From: Erythrocercus mccallii
Taxonomy: Eukaryota; Chordata; Aves; Passeriformes; Dicruridae
Assembly: GCA_013397435.1 (NCBI GenBank)
Contig: VZRG01001647.1
Span: forward strand, 8,917-72,916
Direction of reading: 5' to 3'
Length of the DNA: 64,000 bases
Both the position numbers and the translations under genes were made by a program. This document shows, in pieces, positions 50,401 to 63,781 of the stretch. Under the pieces are notes generated by a model. That model worked only from the letters and a program-made list of their open reading frames with translations. It made no database searches and had not been told where the DNA came from. Each line of letters opens with the position of its first letter. Positions within the stretch are counted from its first letter, which is position 1.

Positions 50401-50905
50401 GGTGATATAATGGTGCTTATCAGATTCCTTTTGAGAATGTCACTAGGTATTTTACAGCTAGTTTCAGTTAACATAAACTTTCCATAAATCAGATACATAA
50501 GTTTTTACACATGTAGACTAAGGCCAAAGGTTCTCTTCAGTCTTTGAGAACAGTGACATTAAATTTTTTATTAGTACCCATGATGAATAATGCACTTGAC
50601 TTTAGTTTTGACAGTACTATTGAGAGAAATTACATTTCTTGCAAAGTACCTAAATAGCCAATACCTTTAATGCTGAAGAAAAGTTTATCTTTCTTTTCAA
50701 TTAATTACTTCTTTGCTCAGTTTGCTACTTTCTGACATCTGCAGCCTTTCTTGCATCAGTGGTCTCTGTGTTGCTGCCATCATATTGTTTGTGTGTTCAT
50801 GGCTGGCTTTCAAGCTATCATTTCTTTGTGTCTCAGCACTGTGTGGTTTGCTTTTACAAAGGGATCCTGGGTCTAATATTGCCACTGCCATCCACTTTGC
50901 CACTA
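47412..50905. other. Unique noncoding DNA
   Basis: The stretch 47700-47945 is complex and contains TTGCAATTGCAAATAATCA, suggestive of transcription-factor sites. A G+C-richer bit lies near 48350-48540 and is open on the plus strand without a known product. A T run is at 49101-49110. A weak CR1-like pattern (TATTAGGAAAAACTTCTTTT) lies at about 49918 and I do not accept it as certain. Confidence 0.5.
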
Positions 50906-50955
50906 CTGTGTATACTTGCAGCTGTGTATACTTGTATACTGTGTATACTCTGCAG
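50906..50955. repeat. Three-copy 16-17-bp minisatellite
   Basis: Units at 50906-50921, 50922-50938 and 50939-50955 share CTGTGTATACT. The first and last end in TGCAG and the middle one in TTGTATA. Confidence 0.8.
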
Positions 50956-53900
50956 AAACTCTTGCAGAGAAATGTAAATTGCTGTTCTTAAACCTAAACA
51001 CAGATTTTCATTGTTCATACTATTGGCCACTGTGCCCAAGTTCATCTGGAGTTATTTGGGCACTCTTCTGCTTTTATAGCTCAGATTCTTCACACTTTTC
51101 TATTTGAGTCCTGTGATGCTTTGACTTCTCTGCTATGTTTGGGATGCTCCCATATTGTTTTCAATTTGGCTGGAGTAGCTTTGCTTGCTTGCAAAATCCC
51201 AGACTTTATTTTAGATCTTTGATACACTCTTTCCAAGTGTTTTGATATACTCTCTGAGTGTTTTATACCAAATCCAAAGCACCATCCAGGTGCTTCTACC
51301 AGGAAGCTAACCCTTCCCTCCATATTGTGAGGCTTATTGTAGTTCAGATTAGTTAAAGGCTTCTCTGTGTTTTCTCTCTCCTCTTCTATTGCTTGCTTGA
51401 AATTGAGTTTCTTGGTGGTTTTTTTGCACAGGAGTATTTTACATGTAGCCTGATTCATATCTCCTAAGCAATGCAAGTCTTAAATGAACATTAAATAGTT
51501 GCTTAAAGTTGTGAATGACAAAGGGCAGATTTTCTTAGCATCCTGTGTTCCTGGGAAGTTAAACTGCAGTAAGAAATGCTAAGCAGTACAGAACTTTCAC
51601 CAGAACTTCGGAATTTTCTGAACCGTCACCTGAAAATTGTAGCTTAAAGAAAATAAACCCCCTGTAAATGAAACTGGTTCTGATGGCCATGAGTTTAACT
51701 TTGCTATTCTGCAAAAGCTCCTTCTTTTACATGTTAAGCGCAAAATGATTCTATGAGGAAAATGAACTTGAATCTCATTAGATGTCATCCTGTATTAATG
51801 GAACTGGTTCACTCATATTTTATTCATTAAATAATATTTGTCAATGTGTTTTTCTATTTTAAACTCTTACTGTAAAAGAGAGCATTATCACCTCAAAGTA
51901 TTTGTTTCCTAGAGTGAATGCCAATATTATCCAGTCACGCCATATTCTCCTAATTATGCTGAGGGTTTCTCTCCTAACAGCATTTATTTTCAGGTGTCAA
52001 CAATACTTCAGTTAAATGTAGTGTAAAGTGCACTTATTTAGCAAACTTGTCCTTCAGAAAAGGGGTTTTTTTGTCTTTAAAATACCACTAGATTGTTTCT
52101 TTCTGTCAGTGCATGATACAATAGAAATCTTAAATCAATAACACTTCTTATTCCTATGCAATTGATGCATAACATCCTTCTTCACACAGAGGTTTAATGT
52201 GTTGTAAATTAATTATCTGGAATGCGTAGAGGGTCAATGGACCTTGGTATGACCGGGATTTAATGTTAAAGTGTTCCATTTCCTTCCAGCTCTGCTCAGC
52301 TCTCATGCTGATTCCTCTCTCTGTGTCAGCTATGCCATCTTCTGCACTTTGGTCCCTTAAGTGTTGTTAATGCCCCTCGAGGGCTTGATCGATAGGAAAA
52401 ATTTGCTTTACCATAAATTTGTCCAACAATTTTCTTTCTCCTGAAGATGAAGTACTTTTCTTAACTGGACTTGTATAATGCTCCTTAGTAAACTATTCTT
52501 AGTCTCAGAGAAATTTAAAATAATAGCTTTATTTTAAATCATAATGAAATTACAGACATTCTGCATAAACAAATGCAGATGTAATTTTTGGCTTTTAGGT
52601 GCCCAAAAAAGAATCAACTATGCTTCAACTGTCTGTCAGGAGTTTTGCTTTACTGTATACATTGAACCACATAAATGAATAAAACTGTTATTAACTGTGA
52701 AGAAATACTGAGGGAGAGATTCTCAACCATGAAGACCACAATTAAAACATGCATTCATGGTTTAAAGTAGCCAATTTCCTTTAAAAATCATAGAGGCCAC
52801 CTCTATTACATTTTTTGAAACCAGCTTGGCTATTAGTTGCTAGGGTAACAAGATCCAAGGCAGTGAATAAGTCCTGTCCATGCAGCACAGCGTTATGGGT
52901 GTCTAAGATGAATGTGAAGAAAGGCTGGTAGGAACATTAAATTATGGATTAGGTTAATTTTTATTTATCAGGGCTTTTTTACTACAAGGATGGACAAAAT
53001 ATGTATATGTTAAAATTTTAATTGTAATTAAAGTGTAAGTAGAAAGGTGCTGGTGTACTTTAACTGGCTGAGTAACAGATGACGAACCATTAAAGCAGAA
53101 AATACTTCAAATCTCAATAAAAAAAAAGAAAGAGGTGCTACTTAAAACTCCCAGCATGTTGGTGGGATCAATTTAATGTCCTGTGCTGTGTCAATGTCAC
53201 TTTCATAAACTTTTGCTGAAGTGCTTTTCCTACTGTATGTTGAATGATGTTGTCAGGACTGTGAGTCGGGGGGTACGGTGGATTTGAGTCTACTTTACTT
53301 CCCTTGATGAAAAGGTCACTGCCACTTGTAAATCTGTTTTACTCCCTGCACAGTTGTTAGTGTCAAAGTCTGTCAGCTCTGTGGGATGTTAAAATTATAC
53401 AACTGTAGCAGGAACAAGGATCGCAAATTCCCAAGTGGTACATCCCAAGAAAAAGTCTCTGATCTTTGTGTAAAAGTTCTGTGGAAAGTTTTTCATTCGG
53501 GATTTTCAGCTCACTTTGGCTTGATTGCAGAAATAAACAAAATTTCTGTTCTATTCCTCCCATCTGGTGGGCCTTCTCCACTGATAGCTCATCACAGGGC
53601 CACTTATGTCTGTAGCTCATGGTTGCAAGTGAAAAAAATCCCTGCTTTATTTTTTTAAGGCTGCAAAGGCTCCAGTTAAAGCACAATTAAAACCTGGCCT
53701 GTGTTGTGTTATGTGATTATGTTTTGACAAATCATCACTTTAGATCAGCTTCACAATTATTCATAAGTTATTTGCAAAATACAAGGAATAAACACAAAGT
53801 AAAACAACTTGCCACTTTGGGGGAAGACACCTGACCTCCAAGTTTCCAACCACTGTAAGAAACGCAAATGAAAAAACCTCCAAAAACCTAAACTCTCTTT

Positions 53901-55386
53901 TTCCTTACTCATAGCATCATAGAAACTGTTCTGTGCATATGCAAAGACAGTTTTTTACTCAGCACTTTTCCTATGGGAATTGTCACACTTTGCCAGTATG
54001 CAGCAAATGCAGTGGGAGCTCAACCAGCTGGAGTGCCAAGAGCGGCCGTGTCCTCTGAGCTTGATTGATGACCACATGGAGTTTTCCAAGTTTTATGCTC
54101 TGGCTGTGCAGGAGATGGACACAAAGTTCTTTGCATGTGACGTATGGCCAGAGCTTTTAAGTGGTCAATTGCCTGCTTAATCCAAAGGCCTCTGCTAAGA
54201 CAGAGCCAAGCTTTTCATACCGTGAGCTATTTCCATATGACCTTGCAACTAAATTGATTTTTGAACAGAGTGGAGTAGTTTGCTGCTGAGGAGACAGAAT
54301 GGGACCCAGAAGGGGCAAACACTGAATCTTTTTGGCTTGACTTTCAGTCAAGGTAACTCACTGGGGTCTTGAAGGTGATGCAAGTAAACATCTGCCAAGT
54401 GAATCTTCGTGTCAAGGCAGCCATTGTGGGCAAACTGGGATAGGCAGCCGTGGGTAAACATATATCAGTGTGCCAAGTAACCATCAGCATGACAGGGAAG
54501 AGGACACACTATGATCCTGATTTTCTTTTGCTTTAATTTTGACTGGAAAATTCTCTTTATGTGCTGAATGTGGTCTAGGAGCTGTCTCGGGCACTCCTTC
54601 AGTGATATGAAAGCAGAATCTTTCATGTGAAGTTTTTCTTATTGTCTGTTAAAGATTTGAATGTTAGGTAAACAAATGAGAGAGAAAAGAAAAAAACCCG
54701 AAGCTTTAATTACTCTGAGAAAAAATTCACTGCCATCTCTATCAATCACTACCTTGGTTTTATAGATATCTTTCAAAATGTCATCCAATTTGCCTATAAG
54801 ATCACAAACACTTCTGTTTAATTCTCCTTCCCTGTCTCCTGAGAGAATTGCAGCACAAAAATTCACCTTTTCCCTTTTTTATCAGATTCATTTCTACTGT
54901 TTGAAATTGCCAAAATCCAAATGGCAGATATTTGTACTTACATAATTAGAAAGCTGAATAGATGCCTGTCATATCAGTGCTCATGTTTGCTGAAGACTCA
55001 CGTTAGACAGAGGGCATGTCTCAGGAATGTAAACAAACATCCACTTTATCAGGACTTTTACCACTGAGAAATAGAAAATAACATTTTTTTTCCTACCCTC
55101 TGCCCTCTCTTATCCCTCCAGTTCTCCAGACTTTGCTCAATCTTTTGCAGTTTCTAATTTTCAGCTTCTCTAGGCACAGGCAAATGAAGTACAATTACAA
55201 ACTCTTGGAATGATTCTTTTAAACAGGAAGAGTGGTTCCACACTCTCAGGTCTGTACACACTCCTACAATGGGTATCTGATATATTAGCTACTTTTTCAC
55301 TCTGAAATAAAATAAAGGAATGTGCATATGCTACTGCATACACCTTGGGGATATTTTTATTATTTATAAAACATACTTTAAAAAAA
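50956..55386. other. Unique noncoding DNA
   Basis: A minus-strand frame at 51090-51476 is open for 128 codons but its first codon is TTG. The first ATG would give 122 codons, with a Lys/Glu/Ser-rich translation and no recognisable domain. There is a small CpG-containing palindrome CCCTCGAGGG at 52374-52383. Otherwise A+T-rich, with no gene supported. Confidence 0.5.
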
Positions 55387-55441
55387 TGATTATTTATATT
55401 TCAATATAAAAATCAGATATTTATTTTGATATAAATAATCA
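55387..55441. repeat. A/T inverted repeat (potential hairpin)
   Basis: Perfect 13-bp arms TGATTATTTATAT (55387-55399) and ATATAAATAATCA (55429-55441) flank a 29-base spacer that is itself partly self-complementary. It could be a cruciform-prone A/T element or the remains of a small inverted-repeat transposon, but no target-site duplication is evident. Confidence 0.8.
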
Positions 55442-55442
55442 G

Positions 55443-55466
55443 AATTATTTAATTATTTAATTATTT
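55443..55466. repeat. (AATTATTT)3 tandem repeat
   Basis: Three perfect 8-bp units directly following the inverted repeat, trailing into a degenerate fourth. Confidence 0.9.
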
Positions 55467-57025
55467 TATTCTGGACAAGTCCTTCACATATATTTCTAGG
55501 CAAAAGGAAATAGAGCTTAAAACAAAGACTCTGCCAAGATTTTGAGAGCTTTGGAAAAGTTGCTTACAGATCAAGCCTACTGACCGAATATCCGAGATGA
55601 TTTACAGACAAAAAAATGTTTAAGGCCTTCTGTAGCACTTTCAGCCTTTCCAGGGAAAAAGGATTGCCTAGCTATACAAATATTCAGTATAAATGATTCA
55701 GCCTTTCCCTTAGTAAATTAATTAGAAATACTGAATTTTAAAGTGGTTATAAAGCATTTAATCCTTGTGATAAAAGTTACAATACTTAGGTGCTCCTTAG
55801 AGTCTCATTTAGCCAATGTGAGCTTCACACAGATGACCTGAAATGGGCTTGTCAAGCACCTGCCCACGAGCATCTCCCAGGTATTACTGGGCTTTTTGCT
55901 TATCCTTAACCCTTGCCTTTCTGAAATTTTCAGTCACATTCTTACTGGTTCCTTTCATGGCAGACAAAATTACACCCCTTTGGACTTCCTAAATATATCT
56001 ATATCAGCCTGCTGAGGTTTCCTGTTTTCTCAGCCTCATGTTATTATTTTGCATCCCCTCTCTTTTATTGTATTTTAATTAAATATTTCAACTTCTTTTT
56101 TCTCTTTTAAATGCACTGAAATACCTTTTCACTTTCATCCCAGTTTTCCAGATCTCCCATCTGCTTGCACAGTCTGTGCTGTTCAAGTCAAAGCCTCTTC
56201 TCTTGGTATTCCAAGAAGGCACTTTCTCCTTGCAGTTTGTGCTCTTAAATCTCACCCAGAAACTTTCCTTTCCCTCTTGACTTACCAGGCAATATTTTGG
56301 GATATTGTGTCAGATAGAGCAGCAAACACCACCACTTTATTTTGTAGATGTAGTGACATGCTGGCAGAGCACAGAGCAGTGCTACAAAGCAGTTCTGTAG
56401 GTCTCAGCTGTGTGTGGATGAAGGATGTCTCTTGTTTCGGACTCTCTTTGGATCCTGGGGAATGACTTCCCTTTTTGCTCATTTACTTTGGTCCAGTCTC
56501 CAGACTGAATGTTGCTTTAGCAGAGTTCAACCATTCTCAACTTCTCTTCAGCTAATTGTTATTTTTATTCTGAGAATGAGGTCTTTCGATATACATGAGG
56601 TGAACCAGGCCAGGTATGAAGTGCTTTGCCCCAGCACGAGTTCATCTATGAAGACATCAATCTTGAGGATCGAGACTCCTTGTGTGGATTCTTACAGCAG
56701 CAGCTCAAAGAAGCCCTTATTTGTATGTCCAAGACTAAAGGACTTGATGGAGACATGTAAATTTGCAATAAGTTTTGCAATATCTGAGATGAAACATCAA
56801 TATATTGGTGTTAGGCTAGAGGGCTGCAATTTTTTTGAGAGAAACAGATGTGTGAGTTGTGCATCATGTTACCAGTAACATGGACAACATTTTTTGAAGA
56901 AACTTCAGCTCAAAAATGTGGCTCAAGCAGAGGTTGAAACTGAAGCCTCTGCTCAGCTGAGATGGAAAATTGTATTTGGGAAGAAGTGAATAAATACCCA
57001 TGACAAATCTTCAGCTGCTCTAATT
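55467..57025. other. Unique noncoding DNA
   Basis: Pyrimidine-rich near 56040-56280. A plus-strand frame at 56414-56878 is open for 154 codons but starts at GTG and has no recognisable domain. No gene is supported. Confidence 0.5.
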
Positions 57026-57077
57026 CATAATGGAAGTTCATTCCCATAATGGAAGATCATTCATAAATGATCATTAC
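57026..57077. repeat. 19-bp tandem repeat, two full copies and a partial
   Basis: Units begin at 57026 and 57045 (CATAATGGAAGNTCATTC core, one mismatch), with a degenerate third (CATAAATGATCATT) at 57062. Confidence 0.8.
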
Positions 57078-58138
57078 CCTAAACAGAGGCTCTCAGTGGC
57101 AATTGTAATTTAGGCTGCGAGCAAGAACAATTATGTAGATCAAACTATACTAAGGGAGGAAGTTTATAAAGATTATCAATTTGTGACAAACTTTCTGCTC
57201 TGAAAAGAAGTTTATACTAGTACTTAAATTTGCAGAAGCATAAAGGCTTTAAAAAACCCCAAAGAATCACTAAAACCTGTAACACTTTACCCAGCCTCAT
57301 TAAATTGCTCTTCTGCAGAAATTTTGAAGGAAAAATTATTAAGAAGAGCTGGTGTATGCTTAAGTGCTAAATATGTGGAACATTCCCAGCCACTGCCACA
57401 TGACTGCAATCCTGTCCCTGCAGTCAGGCTGTTCACTGGAAATTTCAGTGTGAGGAATCTCTGGGATGGTGAACCTGCTGAACGGGCGAAAACTGGTGAC
57501 CTGCCACTCCTAAACCAGGATGTACCATGCTCTCATACTTGTTCATTCAAAAATCTGTGCAACAAATCCAGATAAACTGTCTTGACTGCTCAGATACAGA
57601 GCTGAATAATTTCATGAATTAATTCTTCTGGAACCATTTTTCTAATTGCTTCAACATTTTCATTGTTTCATTAGAAGCGTTGTATGTACATCACAGGTGC
57701 AGTGGCATTTTGCATTATTTATACCTAATATTTGATGTATCATTTTTAATGCAAAAAATTAGTGCTATATAACTCCCTTTATATAGACAAAAAAAAGAAG
57801 GAAAAAATGCTCCACCATTTCTGTACACTCACCCTCCATGTACAGCTATGATCTGAGTTGCTGTATTGTTGGTTAATATATGAATAACAGCCTGCATTTC
57901 CCACCTGTGAACAGGTTTTACTGCAGGAATAAAGCAAGGTCAAAATAATATCTAATGTTTAGACAGCATGCTGATAGTGTCCCCGTCAGCAGACTATTCT
58001 TAAATAATAACAACAAATTAGCATTAAAAGCTCTCCACAACAAAATGTGCTAAAATCATACTGGATGCTCAGTGACCTGTGAAAAGAAGATGTAATTATG
58101 TCACTACAGCTTTTCAGAGGAGGAACCAACATGACTCA
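57078..58138. other. Unique noncoding DNA
   Basis: No gene or repeat recognised. An A run is near 57790. Confidence 0.55.
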
Positions 58139-58188
58139 AGAAAACAACAAAACAAGAAAAAGAAAAGAAAAAAATAAATACAAATAAA
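58139..58188. repeat. A-rich low-complexity tract
   Basis: About 50 bases of A with scattered C and G (AAAACAACAAAACAAGAAAA and similar). It could be the worn poly(A) end of a retrocopy, but no parent sequence is recognisable upstream, so low complexity is the plain call. Confidence 0.75.
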
Positions 58189-61100
58189 CTCTGGATGCAA
58201 GAAGAGAGAAGCTTGCAAGCAGAGAACGTTTTGCTCCACTGCTGAGTTTGAAGGGGCTGCCCTCTTTAGCACAATGGGAGCCAGCTTCCCTGCTGTGGTC
58301 TCTGAAGTGGCTCATTGCAGCGCAGTAATATTATATCTTAATAAGCATAACACTCTGAACTGAGGCATATTTTTAAGTCAGACACATGGGAGGGAAACAT
58401 ATCAGAGCAGAGCTGTGTTATTTTTAATGGAGCATGTGTTTGTCTTGTAAGTGTGTCAGAAGAAAAGGAACAGGTCTCAGGTTTCTTCTCACCATGTCTA
58501 ACGTAGGATGGGCACTCCAACTGCCTCTCTAAGTGACATCAGTGGTCTTTGATATTTCAAATGACACTTGATGGTCTGGACTACACTTGTACCTCACATT
58601 CAGTGACACTGAATACATACTGTGTGTTTCAGTGTTCATTGAAGCTCTCCTTCAGATGAAGCTCTTTGAAAACCACGAAGACCAAGATAGCTTTCATTCG
58701 ATAAACAAGATTGTCAGAAGAGACTGTCCTTTTCCCAGCTTTGCACTGGTGGGTGGTACAAGTGATGGAGCACATGCTCTGCAGGAAAACATTTCTGCTT
58801 ACATTCAACTGGAAAGCAGATCTTGCAGAATGGAATTGATAGCTGCCATGTGTACCATACTGCAGCCCATGCCACTCACCTCTCATTCTTAACATCAAAA
58901 CCAATATTAGAGTAAAAATGCTTGCAATGAAATTCCTAAGGAAATTTTAAATTTCAATTAATATTGAAAATGGGTTTTTTAATAAGTCTTAGGTCAAGAT
59001 GTATCATAAATCTATTTTCCACAGAGCACAGAAAATATATACTTATTCTGTCTTTGTGGTATGACCGGATCTAGTCTTACATCCAGCAGCCAGCTGAGGC
59101 TGCTTGTCTATTATAGTCTCCCACCATTCCTGACAAATGAACAAATAACTAGATGCCCTGTGAAACATTTTAAATAGAACTGTCTCCTGAAAAAGCCGTT
59201 ACTGACAGAGACAGGTTCGATCCAGATCAAGGCAACCTGCTGGGGAGTAGAGAAGATCAATACTGGTCACTACCTTTTTTATTTCAGATTTTTATTTTTT
59301 TTAACGAAGCATAGGTAAAGATTATGATGAACACAGTAAAGCAGAAAACAAGCAATCTATGAACTGAAGTGCATCCTTCTTATTAAACCTTATTGTGCTC
59401 TTAAAGCAGTAGCAGAAGCTGTTGCTATGAACTCTATCATGCAAGAGGCTTTCAAAAAAAGCATTTAAAACTATGTATTAGCTAGAAACCACTTTGCCCA
59501 CAATTTCTGAAAGAGGTGAAAGTAGCTTTTGAAAAGGAACCAATGTATTTTATGGCACAGTAAATTAGTTGCTATTTTTTACTTTTGAAGTATTTGATCA
59601 AAATCCAGTACTGAATATAGTGTCTTAAATGAATTCTATATAGAGTGCTTCTCTGCTGGTTACAACCTGGATCCTGTAGCATCAACTGCCCCCCTTTCCT
59701 CTTGTGTTCTTTGGTGTATGATTGAGGATTCCGTGTTTCCAATGCCTGCTGGAGGCACTAAGGTCACGTTCTAATCTTTGGAAACAAGGCATGGGTTTGT
59801 GGACAGATCAAAACCATGATTGTTTTAATTTATTCTGTTCAAATAGCATCATCTTCTCTGACTTTGTTTAGCAATGAAAATAACAATTAAGAGAAAAGTC
59901 ACCAAGACCAAATCAGCCCAGCAATGGACAACTATAAAACAGAATTTGATGGGTTTTAGGAAGCAAGGCTGGCATTATAGCCATAATATTCTTAATAGCC
60001 TTTGGCTAAGTCCAGGAATTCAGTTTGCAATATAATCAATCCTCTATGATCCACAAGTATTAAATTCATCATTAGAATGTTGTTTTCTCCTTCCCAAACC
60101 TTCCATGTAACAAGCAGCTCAGTAAGATGAAAGGCATTTGTTACCGAGAACAGCCTTAAGGAAAGCCAAAAGAGCAAATCTGGAAAACAGATTCATATTT
60201 TTCTGGAAATGGGTAGTATTCATAAAACATTTAGCAAGTTCAAGGTCAACTTGTTCTCCTACTGTATACTATTCATTACAGGCATTTGACAACTCAGTGA
60301 CAGTCAATCTAGCAGCTGAACTGAATATATCGGGCCATCCAGTTTAAATAAAAACTAAATCTTCATTGTGAAATGAGCACATCAAACCCAATAAGAGCAA
60401 AAGGCTTTCCTGTTTTTGAAATTCCAAATAAGATCAACATAAACAGTTACATATGAGAGGAAATAGATCTAATTTTGATAAATAAGCAGATGTATTCATA
60501 AATGGCAAGAGTTTATGATCCTTCACACTATGGTGGTGTTGTCTTCTCACTTAAGCGAAATTTTATAATTCTGGGCATTCCACAGATTTTTTTTTCAGTA
60601 TACCATGTCTGCAAAATTCCATAGCATCAATAAGATATTGACATTTTGCAGTTGCAATTACTCTGAATTTGTCTTTTCAGTCCCTATACAAGACCACCCT
60701 GGAGTTTATTTAATACTGTCTGTTTCTTAATATGCTCTGGGATACAGTAAAAGGTATCCCCTAGTGGCTGTTGTCCTACTGGAAAGTGAGGAGATTCCAC
60801 TCATTGGATTGGAATAATGAGATTTTCATCTGACTTCAAAACCTGGTGAAAATAGCAGCTCAGGGAGCCACAGAGACATATGTTTTGGAAATCCTGGCAA
60901 TATTGAGTTTTGTATCCATGCAGATTCTGAAGTTGGGTTCATTTTCAATTCTAATATTTTTCTTTTTTAGTTACTGTCATCATGGATCTTAGAGAACTTA
61001 TTCTTTGTCATGTACATTCCAAACAAAATGGATAAACATAACGTATACCTATCTTTTATAACAAATTCTTCCAACTAGAAATTAATCTTAATATGGTATA

Positions 61101-63781
61101 TATTGAAGATGGATGGTCCTAAACAGCCAGCTCATACTGTCCCTCCACCACTTCCAAACGGCACAGATATTCCTAACAGTGAAAGTGCATCATATCACCA
61201 ATTGTCTTTTCTCTTTCAGCAAGACATAGAATGAAAATCAACTAGCAATTGTTTTGTGGGTGGGTTCACAGATTAAAGATCAGCTATAAATTGAGAGGAG
61301 TATCGAGTTCACAATAGACTTGGTTCCTTTTTGGAAACCACTACCTGGTTTTGTTTTTAAAGCTGCCATCGGTTTTCAACAGGATTCTTACTCTAAGCAC
61401 TCAGTATCTTTCATCAGCCAGCACCCACTGAATGACTACCAGGGTTGTCAGTGTCAAATTCCTCTGCAGATGTCCAGCTGGACTCTCTACAGGGATTTAT
61501 CTAAAAGGGCTTCTTGCTGCAGTAATGATGTTACTAACAGTTCTACCTTCCCTGCTCTGCATCTTTCAAATATCAGCTATAAATATTTTGAATATGCTCA
61601 TTATTTAAAATTTTAGACCTCCTCCTCCCCAATTTTGTCAGGTATTTTAGAAGGCTTTCTGCCTACAATTGTAATGTATGTGTGCAGTCCAGGAAGACAG
61701 CTGAAAGCACAATGGCTCTGCCTCTATATTTGGAAACATCTGCTGTTTCATTTCCATGATGCACAGTGATGTGCAGTTCTGAGAGGAAGAAGAAGTCTGG
61801 AACAGGAGACATTGGTTTATGGTTAAATATTTTGATACTGAAATTGTGTTTCCCTCTTATCTAACCCTCTTATCTGACTTCTCATTTCAGTAAAGGATGC
61901 TGAAATAGTTGCTTAGTGATCCTCTGACTGTTTGTTATGGAAATAAATCCCACCCCTAGTGAGGCAGCCCTTTCACGTATCAGCAGTTGGCTTCCTCCAC
62001 ATCATTTTGTCATTCTTGAGAGAAGCATAGAGGCAATAAAGTGTAATGTGGGAGTGAAAATAACTAAACTGACTTGGGAGAAGCTTTGGTTTGAGGAGTC
62101 TCTAGATTCAAGGTGAGATGTTGAGGATCTGGGAGAAGATTTGCTTTACTGTAAGTTCTGTGAAGAAATTGTGCCCAAACTCCATCATATAAAAGCCTAG
62201 TTATACATTCAGGAGTGCCCTTTGAAGAGTTGAGAAAATCTGGCAAAATTCTATTCTTCATAGTGGTTTATTGTTTTTAATAGTATGTCAAATAATTTGA
62301 GGAGAACATTGTGTGAATAATCTTAGCAATGTTTTATGGGGGGTTAAGGCAAATTGCAACACTGAGTACTAGGGATAGTTTTGACTCTTATTCTCAGCTG
62401 ACCTAAAAAAGGGCCCTCCCATAGGTATTTCCATGCTGTTCAACTGCTAATCACTGTTGGATCCAGGACATGGCTCTGTGGTCTGAGCCAGCACCATTAC
62501 ACCCATGGACGTTTGCTCTGGGTAAAAGGCCATGGGTTAATGGGATAAAAGGCCAAAAGAGTTCAATCTTGCATGGCTACAGACTCAAGCCATGGGGTTT
62601 TTCTTCTCAGTAGTGATTATCAATGGAAAATTTAAATTAGAGTCAGGAGAGTGCATGAGGGCTTAGGAGGCCTGGGCTAACACATCTGGGAAGGTTGTTT
62701 GGTATTCTTTGATGTTGAGTGTCTTTCTGAGCGGGTCTGTCTACAATAAGGCTCTTAAGCGTACTGACAGAAATTTTGGAGAATGTTGAGAAATTTTATT
62801 TTTGAGAAGCCTTCATACAAATTGTATTTAAAATTCCTTTGTGCATTCATTATGTAGGAACTTTGTTATATGCTTTCTCTTAGAGCAATATGATTCTATT
62901 GACCAGGAATTCTCAGCTTTAAAAGACTGGGGCATGAAGAGCTGCATTGTTTCTACATAGAGAACAGACTCTTTTTTCCAGTCTTAAATTTAAACTTGGT
63001 GGAGTCTTTCTTAGGCAAAACTAAGAAGGTGCACATTTTGATCTGACAGATTCAATTTGATTTGTCGAATTTTCTGAATCTCTGTGATCAAAGCTACAAA
63101 GATCAAACTATTCCATCACTTGACCTGAAAGTAATACAATACAGTTTAATATCGCAACAATATTTTGCCATAAACATTATGTTAAGGCTGTCTCTCAATA
63201 ATTAAGCTCTTATATAAAACAAGATATTGTACCTGAAGAACAAATGATCCGTGCAGATATATTTTTAAAGAATATCAGTCTCTCTGTTTATGCCAGTGAA
63301 GAGTGAAAGAAACCCAAGGGTGAGAAATAGAACAAGACAAGGTTTAGTGAAATATTTGGGCTTGGAAGGAAAAATTATGAACATTTTGAGCAGTTGGACC
63401 TATGGCATGGAATGTGTCTTAATAACTCTATTGCTTTTTTTCCTAATGTTTTAAACCAACTTTCAACAGATAAAAAGTGACAAAATAAACTTTAATGGCA
63501 AAATATCCTTAAGAATGCAAGAAATGTAAAATAAGTGCAGCATGTAATGATAAAATGGGCTGTTCTAAAGCAAGGCTCCTAACCTGAGAGCTAAAAGTGA
63601 AAACAAAAATTACTTAAATCTCATTTAGGATATACAAAAGAATCAATACCTTGAAAAAAAAATCTATGAATTTGCCCTGAGGTGAAATGCTAAGGTGATG
63701 GGAAAAGCTTCTATTGTAAGATGATGATATTATACACCTGCATTTTATAAAAGAATATTCCATGATATTTTCTCTTTACAG
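58189..63781. other. Long unique noncoding stretch
   Basis: A strong branch-point and acceptor pair (TTCTAAT, then a T-rich tract ending TTTTTTAG at 60970) is followed by a 35-codon open frame without a clear donor. A short direct repeat TAAAAGGCCA occurs at 62523 and 62546. Otherwise no gene, RNA or transposon is recognised. Confidence 0.55.

Noticed and set aside
51090..51476. Minus-strand 128-codon frame with a charged, protein-like composition
   Set aside because: The first codon is TTG, and the composition follows from purine richness of that strand. No family resemblance and no promoter or splice context.
56414..56878. Plus-strand 154-codon frame
   Set aside because: Starts at GTG, with no domain and no splice or Kozak support. 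Length is within chance for this much sequence.
58139..58188. Poly(A) tail of a processed retrocopy
   Set aside because: No cDNA-like sequence upstream and no target-site duplication seen, so low complexity suffices.
52249..59067. Shared 12-mer TGGTATGACCGG near 52249 and 59059
   Set aside because: Many 12-mers are expected to recur by chance in a window this long, and the flanks do not match.
59213..59224. tRNA B-box-like GGTTCGATCC
   Set aside because: The flanks do not form a T stem and no A box or cloverleaf is present upstream.
59215..59250. CR1-like AAGGCAACCTGCTGG
   Set aside because: Only about 15 bases resemble the CR1 3' region and neighbouring sequence does not align.
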